Of a DNA stretch of 64,000 nucleotides, positions 15,901 to 27,900 are shown piece after piece. A program made the translations under genes and the position numbers. The notes under the pieces are model-generated. The model was not told where the DNA came from. It searched no databases and saw only the letters and a list, made by a program, of their open reading frames with translations. Source of the stretch: an uncultured Clostridia bacterium (GTDB lineage: Bacteria > Bacillota > Clostridia > UBA1381). Location of the stretch: NCBI GenBank assembly GCA_947627795.1, contig CANQXJ010000003.1:1-64000 (forward strand). Direction: 5' to 3'. Position 1 is the first letter of the stretch. Every line of letters starts with the position of its first letter.

Positions 15901-18900
15901 TCGGGCGTTGCGCCGCAGCTCGGCACGGACGACGGTAACGGCGATGCTCATTACTATGTCGAGGGCTTTAATGTGCCCGTAAAGGAGAACAACGGCAACG
16001 GCAAACCCGGCAATATTCTTAAAAAAGACAAAGCCGTGTTCATGGGCTGGTACGTGAGCGACAGCGCGGAAACTCCGGAAAAGGTACGAATCGAAGAAGG
16101 TCAAAAGGGTATTGATTTGCATACACTTGAGGGCGACCTGCATTACATACCCGAAAAAATGCCGACGGATATAGTGTTGGCATCGCTTGAGGGCACACCA
16201 ACCGCAGAAATGGGTGAAACCGACCTCCATTTCCACGCCGTTTGGGCGGCGGACGCGGACGGCGACGGTATTCCCGAAACGAGCATAACCGGTGTCAATA
16301 CGGTTGATTTGACATACGATTTTAACAGCGGTAAAGACAAGGATAGCAACGAACGGTATGTTGCAAGCGGTGTTGAAAAGGCGACAAACTGGTCTATCGC
16401 GAAAACCGAGCCGACGGGTGATGATGTCCCGAAATTAGAGGGCGCGACTCTTGTCGGCTGGAGTACAGAGGAAAATAGTACAGGCACAACTCCTGCAGCC
16501 ACAAAGGCGGCAGTAGACGCTTTGGTTGCAACAGAGGTGAACACCACAAGCGGTGATACAACCGTTTATGCCGTATGGGCGGCGGATGAGTACCCCGGCA
16601 GCAACGGTGACGATCCCGCGGGCGACGGTATTCCGGATTATTTCCAGGTGAAGTACGAAGCCGGCGAAGGCGTGACGGACGTGGCAATGCCTGTGGACAA
16701 TAATCGCTATGAGAAGGATGATGACGTAAAGGTTAAGCCGACCGATTACGGCGAGAAGGAGCCGACACGAGCAGGCTGGAAGTTTGACGGCTGGACGCTG
16801 AAGGACGATACGTCAGGAAATGTTTACAAGTCGGACGGTGACAAACAAACATTTAAAAAGAACGACAAGCTTGATATACTCGTGGCAAAGTGGACGCCCG
16901 AGGGCTATGCCGTTGTTTACCATGGCAACGGTAATACCGGCGGTACTGTACCGGCGGATCAGTCTGTTGCCGCAAACACTGACGGCAGTGTGTCCACAGG
17001 CGATATAACGGTTGCAGACGATGAACCCACGCGCGATTACGCGGTATTCCTCGGCTGGACGACCGAACAAAAAGGTCTGATTACACAAACGACAGATGTG
17101 CCTACTCCATTGTACAAGAAAGACGGTACAACAGAAACATTCAAATTTGAGGATGCAGACGGTGACCGTGTTATGGATCTCTACGCCGTTTGGGCTGTGG
17201 ATATGCTCGGCGGCACGAGCAGTGACAAGCCCGGCGACGACAAACCCGACTATAAGCAGGTGTTCTATGACGCAAACGTGGGTGGTCAGGAAATAGACGA
17301 GGTTAATAGTATGCCCGACGGCGCTGAAAACGGCGTTGAACATGATTTAACTGAAACGGTAAATATATCCAATAGTGTGCCTACGCGCACGGGTTATGTA
17401 TTCAAAGGCTGGGCTGACATTCCGACGGGTCCCGCAAAATATAAGGGCGCGAGTGATAGTGGGGCTGACAGAGACACATTAACAGCTACATCGTTTAGTA
17501 TGAATACATATCCCAACGGCGTTACCCTTTACGCGATTTGGGAGGCAGACAGCACCGAGAATTTCGTGGTAATCTACCGCCAGAATCACGCGACAAGCGG
17601 CAGCGTGCCGACTGATTCACAGATATATAAAAGATCCGATTCGCCGAGAATCAATGTTATGGCTAATAAAGCGCGAACACAGGGCGATACAGGTCATACC
17701 ACTGAAACTCCGGCACTTAGCCGTGACGGCGCGATATTCCTCGGCTGGACGCTGCATCCGAATGTGGATTTGATTACAAGCAGCGATGCTAAAGAAGCTG
17801 CCGAAATTATTGGAAACAGCGGTACGGCAACCAGTGATACGGAGGTTACACTGGAGTATGCAAAATATCAAGGCAATATCTACAATAATGTCCTTAACAT
17901 TTTCGCGGTTTGGGCGGAAGATGCAAATAAGAACGACACGCCCGACTATGAGGAGAACAAATATATTGTCCAATACAATCTGAACGGCGGCAAACAAAAC
18001 CCCGGCGGCAGCACAGATGCTCTTACGGATGATAACGAAGGCAAAAAATATCTCGCAGGTATTCCCGCTGAAGTTAAATATCACAGCAAAGATGTTAAGC
18101 ATGATCCGGATGGCGACAACAATGTGGTATTTGTCGGCTGGGTTACGGAGGATGAATACACAAGTCCTGATAAACAACTGAGTAAGGTGCTCGGTGCGAA
18201 GGTAGACGCTAAAAATCAGCCGACGCTTATCGGTGACGAGATAACTATACCGAGCGCTGTGCCGAGCGCGGACGAAACAGCAGTAAATGTATACGCCGTA
18301 TGGGCGGTTGACGCGAACGATGACGGCAAAGCCGATTACCTCGCGGATAAAGTAAAGCTGACGTATAATTATAATAACGGAACAAAAGCAGGTGATGGCA
18401 GCTATAGCGGTGATACGGAGAGGGTTGCTTATTATGATAAAGGTAGCCGCGAACTGCACCCGAACCCGAATTATAAGCCTGATTCTCGTACGGGAAAGAA
18501 TGAAGTATTTGTCGGCTGGACTGAGGGCGTAAGAATCGAGGACGCAATCACAGTCAAACCGAATGCCGATGGTAATATCTCATACGACGGCAGTAAGACA
18601 GCCAAGTTGCTGACGACGGACAAAACATTTATGATTAATGACACAGATATTACTCTTTACGCGGTTTACGCGGTAGATGAAAAGGGTGATCCTACCGACC
18701 GTAACGGTAAAGGCAACGGCAACCCGGACTATAATGACCATAGCGTAAACTTTGACGACGGCGACGAAAGCGCAGAGCATGAACCTATGCCAAGCGATAT
18801 ACCATTTGCTGCTCCGGGCGAGGTTATAACTATTGACGATAAGACCCCCGAGCGCGAGGGCTATACCTTCAAGGGCTGGAAAGACCCGACGAATGAGAGC

Positions 18901-21900
18901 GGCGCGCTGCTTCTTCCGGGTGGTACGTTTGTAATGCCGGATAAGGACGTAACGGTTACGGCGCAGTGGGAGGAAAAGAAGGGAACGGTTGTTTATAATA
19001 AGAACCATACCGCTCTTGGACTTACCGCAGATTCAGGCATTACCGGTGAAGTTCCGACGGATAGTAAGAAGTACGCTTCGGGTGAAACGGTGAAGATAGG
19101 AGCAATCGCGGGTGACGGCAAGCTGACGTATTCCAAGCCTACAGAGCAGGTCGCAGCGGCAGCGGGCGCGGTATTCCTTGGTTGGTCGCATGATCAGCGC
19201 ACACTGCTTACAAGTGCGCCTGCGGATGGCAGCGTATTAAAGGCGAACGATGAAACTCCGTTCGCGGCGAACACGGACGGCGACATAATGACGCTTTATG
19301 CGGTATGGGCGCTTGACTCGGATAATAATGGTACGGCTGATTATGAGGATCCTAATTATACAATCACATTCGATGACGGCATAACAGAGGAGGATACAAC
19401 ACTCAGAAATATGCCGGACAACAGTATCGTATTGCCAAATCAGTCATATACAATTCCGGATATATATCCGTCAAGAAAAGGCTGGGTATTCACAGGTTGG
19501 ACAACAAAGGATTTAACTGGGTATAGTGGCACAACACCTATTAAGCCCGGCACGACTATTGAGGCAGTATGTATAACTAAAAATATAACCTTTACTGCAG
19601 CTTGGGATGAAGGATATGGCGTAGTTTATAGAGAAAACTATGGTACGGGAACGGTGCCTGAACATGAAGCCAGATATGCCAAGGACGGAGAGGGAACAGT
19701 AACGCTTGACAATCCGGGTGGACTTTCACGTGACGGATATACCTTCCTCGGCTGGACAGCGCATTATGCGGCTGATCCCGTAACTACTAAGGAAGCAGAA
19801 GCAAAGCTGCTTGCGGGAACAGGTGAACCTGATAAGCCGGAAAATATTAAGATGTATAAGGTTGGAGACAGCGAAACAAAGCCGACGTTCCGGCTCAGCC
19901 CCGATAACGACACGTATATGATTTTCTACGCGGTATGGGCGGTTGATGTGAATAATAACAATAAGCCGGATTATGACGAGGACTTCAAGCTGACATATCA
20001 TCTTAACGGCGGTAAGATGGGCAGCGAAACGGCTGATGTGACAGTCGGCGGATATATGGCGGGCTATACGGAGAATAATCTCCGCAGAAACGTAACGCAT
20101 GACGCGGTTGCCGATGGCGATGTTATCTTCATCGGTTGGTCGGCAAGCAGCTCCGTTAAATCGCCTTATTACACGCTTGAGGATAAGGACAGCGTACCTG
20201 CAGAGATTACATCTGTAACATTCGGAACAAACAGCTCAGGCGCGGATCAAAATATATACGCTATGTGGGCGCTCGACCGCGACAAGAACGGCGTGCCCGA
20301 TTATCAGGAAGGCAGAGTAAGACTTATCTATGACCTTAACGGCGGTAAGCTCGGCGACAGCGGCGATCAGGTAATAATTTATTACGATTCAACTACCGTA
20401 GCGCACAGTGTTACGCTCAACAATTCGCGCGTACCGAAGCGTGAAAAGATAGATGATAAGAATATAATCTTCGTTGGCTGGACAACAACAAAGCCGAATG
20501 AGGATGGTTTTGTAACTCCGTTTACCGGTGAAAAAGCGAATAAGGAAAAAGTTCAATCATTAAAGAAGAACAGCGTAGAACTGAGCAATACCGACGTAAC
20601 GGTTTATGCGATGTATGCTGTGGACGTGTGGGGCAACAGCTCAGATGGCAATTATAATGAGCCGAACGGCGTTCCCGACTATAATAAGTATACGGTTACG
20701 TATGAGTTGGGTACAACTCCGGACGGTAAAGCTGTAACAGGTATAGATGTACCGACCGATATACATACAGGCGGTCACGAGCCGGGCGATTTGGTTGACT
20801 TGGCGGACGCACTTACGTACACGGGATTCACCTTCGTTGGCTGGAAGGATGTTGACGGCGACGGCTCGGTATATATGCCGGACAATGAGCATAACAGCAA
20901 GTATACCATGCCGGAGCGCAACGTTAAGTTTGTGGCGCAGTGGATAGCGAATGACCGCTACATGGTAAGATACCATTTGAACGGCGGTAAGGGAACCGTG
21001 CCGACGGATAATAATCTTTATGCTAAGAGTACCGAGCCGGGTGAAGATAATGTATATTATCTTGTGAATGCGGACGGCAGCATTAGCGCGACAACGAATG
21101 TTACGCTGGCCAAGGCAGACGAGATGACGCGCGACAACGCCGTATTCCTCGGCTGGTCGGTAAATGAGCCCAAGGCTTTGGTTACGACTAATGAAGCGGA
21201 TAAGGATTACAGCAAAGCCGGAGATACAATCGACTACGCACCCGAGACAGACGGCGTAATAATGAATCTGTACGCTGTTTGGGCAATAAACGAGAACGGC
21301 TCCGCTGGCGACACAATGCCGGACTATAAGGAAACACCGTTCAAGATAACGTATGCGGACGGCGTAAAAGACGATGATGCGGCTGATTCAAAGACGGTTA
21401 ATAATATGCCGTCCAATGCTCAGGTGCTTAAGGGATTAGACTATACTATCCCGAATATCACTCCGTCGAGAACGGGCTACACATTCGTTAACTGGCGTGA
21501 CAGTGACGACAAGACATATAATCCGGGCGGCACAATAGAAAATGTCAGCGCGGACATAACGCTTACGGCAAAGTGGGAAGCGGCGTATCACGTATCGTAC
21601 AACGCGAACGGCGGCACGGGCGCTCCGACGGTTGATAAAAGCAAGACATTCAAGATTGACGATGAAGTAACTATTGATAATACCATACCGACAAGAGTCG
21701 GTTATGCGTTCCTCGGCTGGACGGCGCATACGGCGCAGGATCCCGTTACGACGAAGGAAAAGAAAGAGGAGTTAAACAGTAATATCCTTGTGGGCGGAAG
21801 AAATATTCCGTTTGCGCTCAGCCCCGATAATGAAATGTATATGATTTTCTACGCCGTATGGGCGGTTGACGCAAATAAGAACGGTACGGCGGATTATGAC

Positions 21901-24900
21901 GAGCAGTGGCATATCATTTACAACCATAACGGTGGTACGTTCGACGCTCATCAGGACAGCGAAGACTACACAATAAGCGCGCTTACGTATCCGTCAAGTC
22001 CCAACACGGGTGACGGTGACATGGTATTCTTAAACAACGCCGTTAAACCGACACATACAGCTATAGGCGGCGTTCCCGTAACATTCGCGGGCTGGACAAC
22101 TGAAAAATCATACGCAGAAGAAACTGCGGCGACGCCTGTTAAGGCGGCGCTCAACGCGGATGAAGAGAGTACGCTGGCAGAGAAGCTTGTGGATTATGTC
22201 AGAATGCCGAAGGTGGCGGATTGGAACGAGTATCAGCATGATGGCAACGGAGGTTACTATCCTGTTTATGCGGTTTGGGCGACAGATAACGACAGAGACG
22301 GCGTTCCCGATTATCAGGAAGGCAAGATGCGTCTTATCTATAACCTCGACGGCGGCGAATTTGGCGGCGGTACAGCTGATATTATAAGATACCTCGAAAG
22401 ACCGACAAAGGACGGCACGATTACTCTTAACGAGACATTTAAGCCGGCGAGAGGCGAAAAAGAGGTATTCGTAGGCTGGACTAAAATAAAGCCGACAGGC
22501 AGCCCGAATAATGCGGTGACGACAGATCCGACAGATACAGACGGATTCTGCAAGAATAATACAGTAAGCGTAACCGCAAATCAAGCGGAGCTTACCGTTT
22601 ACGCGGTATACGCGAAAGACGAGTGGGGTTATGATCCTGATAATACCGAAGATCCATATGGAAAGCCGAACGGCGTTCCCGACTATAATAAGTATACGGT
22701 TACGTATGAGTTAGGTACAACTCCGGACGGTAAAGCTGTAACAGGTATAGATGTACCGACCGATATACATACAGGCGGTCACGAGCCGGGCGACATGGTC
22801 GACTTGGCGGACGCGCTTACGTACACGGGATTCAGCTTTGTCGGCTGGAAGGATGTTGACGGCGACGGCTCGGTATATATGCCGGACAGTGAGCATAACA
22901 GCAAGTACACCATGCCGGAACGAGACGTTAAGTTCGTGGCGCAGTGGATCGACAGCGACCGCTACATGGTAAGATACCATTTGAACGGCGGTACGGGAAC
23001 AGTTCCTAATGATGAAAATCGTTATGCTAAGAGCACTGTTGAGGGTGAAACAGATGTATATTATCTTGTGAACGAGGACGACAGCGTTAGCACAACAAAG
23101 ACTGTTACGCTTAAGGAAGCTGGCACAATAATGTCGCGCGACAACGCCGTATTCCTCGGCTGGTCGGTAAATGAGCCCAAGGCTTTGGTTACGACGAAGG
23201 ACGTGGATACGGGTTATAGCAAAGCCGAAGCTACAATCGCTTATGAGCCTGAAAAGGGCGGCGTTATCATGAACCTATACGCTGTTTGGGCTGAGGATTT
23301 GAACGGCGATAGTACTGCGGATTACGAGGATGGTCAGCATATCACGGTAACATTTGAAGCGAATGACAGCGCACCGGCAGGTACGGCGGTACAGCCGGAC
23401 ACTATGCCGGATAATACGACTGCTCTCAAGGGTGTTGACTATGATATTCCGGGACGAGAGCCGTCAAGAAACGGTTATGTGTTCCGCGGCTGGAAGATTC
23501 AAGGCGGCGATGATACAATCTATAAGTACGGCGGCGATAACGCGTCCGTTCCCAAGGATAAGATGAACGCGAATATTACGCTTGTCGCTCAGTGGGGAGC
23601 GGATTACGGCGTAGTTTACCACGCGAACGGCGGTACGGGCGATGTTCCGGCGGACGAAGGTAAATATGAAATCGGCGCAGAAGTGACGGTTAAGTTTGAT
23701 AAGATACCGACAAGAGCAGGTTATATCTTCCTCGGCTGGTCAAAGAACAAGCAGTATGAACCGCTGACAGAAGCACCGAGCGGAGACGATAAATTATCGC
23801 AGACAGTGCCGGGAACCGGAGTGAAGACGGCGTTCGCGGTAGAGGAAAACAGCACGGTTATGAATTTATACGCGCTGTGGACAGCGGATGCGAATAATAA
23901 CGGTACACCGGACTATGACGAGCAGTGGCATATCGTATACAACCACAACGGTGGTACGTTTGACGCCAGCCAGGATCATAATGATTATACCGTAAGCGCG
24001 CAGACATATAATTCAAGCACGGATACTGAAACGGTACGCGCGTTCCTTAACGGCTCCGTTAGGCCGACACATGCAAAGCAGGGCGATACCGCAGTCGTAT
24101 TCGTAGGATGGACACTGAGCAAAATAGAAAATGTACTCGAGTCGAATGTTCCAAGTGAGAATCAGCCTGAGCTTATCACAAACGTTACCATGCCGAAGTA
24201 CAGCGAGTGGGAGGCAAATGACGGTAATGTAACCGTTTACGCCGTATGGGCGCTCGACGTGGACGGCAATGATGTTGCTGATTATCTTGAAGGCAAGGTA
24301 AGACTGATTTACAATGCGAACGGCGGTAAATTCGGTACGGGCGATGATGCGAGTACGGCTGACGTAATCGTATACTACGACGCCGCCACTGATAGAACGG
24401 TGACGCTGAACGAGTCGCGCGAGCTTTCGAGAAACGACGGAGAAATATTCGTAGGCTGGAGCACCGTTCAGCCGACGGGAGATAAGAATCCGATTACGGT
24501 AGGAGATGCAAACAGAAAGGCTGAAATAGACGAGTACCTTGAGAAAGAGGTAAGCCTAACAACTACGGATGTAACCGTTTACGCGGTTTACGCGGTTGAT
24601 AAGGATGAAAAAGGCACGCCGGGTTACGGCAAGCCGGACTATGATTTCTATACCGTTACATATGCGCTGAACGGCGGAGCATTGGAGCCTGCCCCGGTTG
24701 ACAGCAACAAGTACGAGCCGGGAGAAATCGTGACGATATACGAAGAAGAGCCGACGCTTGCGAACAGTGCGTTCGACGGCTGGAAGAGCAGTGACGAATC
24801 GGATACGACTAAGTACAGAGCCAACGACAGCTTCGTAATGCCGTCACAGAATATAACGCTTACGGCGCAGTGGATAAAGAAGACCGGTCAAGTTGTATAT

Positions 24901-27900
24901 AATCTGAACGGCGGCAGCGGTACGGCACCAACTGACAGCACAAACTATAACGCGGGCGATACCGTAACGATTAAGGAAGCATCGGATATTACGCGTGAAA
25001 ACGCTGTATTTCTCGGCTGGTCGCATGATCGGCGCAGCACTCCGCTGACGGAGACGCCCGAGGCGGACAGCATATTGAACGCAGATGGCAATACCGGCGC
25101 TGTTGGCGGCAATGTCGCGGCGCTCAAAGAAACCACATTCGCGCCGGACGAGGTAGACGGACATACGATGACGTTCTACGCCGTATGGGCAGCTGACGAG
25201 AACGGCAACGGCGCTGCGGATTACACGGAAAACCGCTGGCATATAGTATATGACCATAACGGCGGTAAGTATAATGATGAGGATGTGACGACAAGCAGCA
25301 CGGATTATCTCCCGGGAACGACGGTCGCGCTCCATGCCGACATACTGCCGACGCGTGAACCTTCAACCGGTGTAAACTCATATCATTTCATAGGCTGGAC
25401 AACGGATAAGAGAAAAGTTCTTGTACAGAACGATCCCGCTCCGAACGAGAACGATTTGATAACGCATGTAACAATTCCGACGGAAAGCGCCGGTGATAAT
25501 ACTGTTACAGTATATGCTCTGTGGGCGATAGACACGATGGGCGACGGTACGCCGGACTATCAAGACGGTAAGGTAAAGCTTATTTATAACTTTGACGGCG
25601 GCACGTTCAGCGGAAGATCGGAAATCGACCGTTATCTCGACGCAAGCGAGGAGGACAGAACGGTTACGCTTAACGACACCTTCAAGCCCGTAAGAGGTGA
25701 TAAGGAAGTATTTATAGGCTGGACGAATACGGTTCCGCCGACCGAACACAGGGCCGCGGCAACCGAAGAGCCTGACGATCTTCTTAAGGACGGTCTTGAG
25801 ATAAAGAGCACTGATACGATTGTTATAGTTTACGCCGTATACGCGGTTGACGAGTGGGGCAACGGAGATGAGGACGGCTCTTATGATAAGCCTAACGGTG
25901 TGCCCGACTATAACAAACATACGGTTACGTATGATTTAGGCTACTATCCGGCATACCAGGATGTTCCTATACCGGGAACAGCGCCGACAGACGTGCATAA
26001 CGCGACGGGCGGTCACGAGCCGGGTGATTTCGTAGACTTGCAGATGCCCCCGACGGTAGACGGAGTAACATTCGAAGGCTGGAAGGATATTGACGGCGAC
26101 AATTCGATATATATGCCGGGCAATGCGGACAGTAAGTATACAATGCCTGACAGAAATGTGGATTTTGTGGCGCAGTGGATAAAGGGCGACAGATATGCCG
26201 TAAAATATAACGCCAACGACGCGACAAGCGGCGATGTTCCGACTGACGATACGGAGTATATCCTTGAGGAAACAACGCAGACGCCCGAGCTGACGAGATA
26301 CTTCTACTTTATCGGATCCGGCGAGAATGCGGGAACGCGTTATTACAACGTAAACGTCAAGGATGAGGGAACGCTCAGGAAGGATAACGCGGTATTCGTG
26401 GGCTGGACGCTCACTCCGTATGATCCGCTTAAGCTCAATCCAGATAGCGAGGAGTCAAAGATAACCTATTATACCGATAAGACGACAGATTTGGCTTACG
26501 CGCCTGAGGAGGGCGGCAAGATTATGAATCTGTACGCTCTGTGGGCCGAGGATCTTGACAGCAGCGGTACGGCGGATTATCTTGAAGGAACATATCATGT
26601 GACGTATGACGACGGTGTGAAGATAGAAGACCCGGATTATAACGAGGAAAATTCACCGGTAACAAATATGCCGGAGCCGGGAGAGGTGCTTCCGAACGAG
26701 GATTACAAAATTCCGCCTTACACACCGACAAGAGAAGGCTACACTTTCGAGGGTTGGATTAATCCGAACGATTTAGACGGCGAAATGTTACAGCCCGGCG
26801 ATGTAATTGCAAAAGAAGATATAATTGGCGATTTGAAGCTTGAAGCTAAATGGGCGCCCGATAACACGGTAAGATATCATGCGAACGGCGGCGAGGGCGA
26901 CGCGCCTGTTGATACGACCAAGTACGTTGACGGCGTTGAAGTGACACTTGCAAGCGGGGACGGTCTTACAAGACAGGGATTTGTATTCGTAGGCTGGACG
27001 CTTCACGAGTCATACTCGGCGTTGATTGAAGCTCCCACAATGACGTATTATACGGCGGGAGCGGTCATCCCGTACGAGCGTGACGGAAACGATAAGGTAA
27101 TGAACGTGTTCGCTCTGTGGGCGGTTGACGCTAACCATAACGGAAATGCCGATTATGCTGATCTCGGCGTGACATTCGCTGACGGAGTTAATGAGGATGA
27201 CGTAGATTACAGTCCGGAAAAATCGCCTGTGAGCGGTATGCCTGAAATTACCGAGAGATTCAAACCGGGCGAGACTGTTACCATTCCTGCTGGCATACCG
27301 AGAAGAAGCCGCCACACATTCGAGGGCTGGATTAATTCAGCCGATCCGACAGGGGCGCTGCTCAGACCGGGAGAAACCTTTACAATGCCTGACGCTGAGG
27401 TGACGCTGACGGCGAAATGGAAAGATTCAAATAACGGCAACGGCGGATTTAGCGGTGGCGGCGGCTCCGGCGGCGGAACAACCGCGAAGTATACTCTAAA
27501 GTATAACACAAACGGCGGCAGCACGATTGACGATGAGAAGTATGATAGGAATACCGAGGTAACTCTTGATAAGACGCCGACACGCGAAGGTTATGTATTT
27601 GACGGATGGTATTCGGATGCAGAACTTACGAACAAGATAACATCCGTTAAGATGACAGGAAATACTACGGTTTACGCTAAGTGGACGGAAACAGCTCCGA
27701 GCGAGACCTCAGAACCGAACGGCGGAAACGGAAGCGGAGATGGAAACGGAAGCGAAACGGAACCGACACAGGCTCCGTCAACTCCGGACATACTCAACAC
27801 CGACGACCACTTCGCTTACATAGTGGGTTATGAGGACAGCACGGTACGTCCGAACAACAACATTACGAGAGCCGAAACAGTGACGATATTCTATCGCTTG

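Noticed and set aside
14962-16236. A 424-codon minus-strand ORF opposite the giant gene, and many shorter ones
   Set aside because: They are antisense shadows of the repetitive coding sequence, with odd amino-acid composition, no ribosome sites and no recognisable domains.
16200-27700. Regularly spaced repeats that could be mistaken for a CRISPR array
   Set aside because: The repeat units are in-frame protein repeats of variable length inside one ORF, not 25-40 bp identical repeats with unique spacers.
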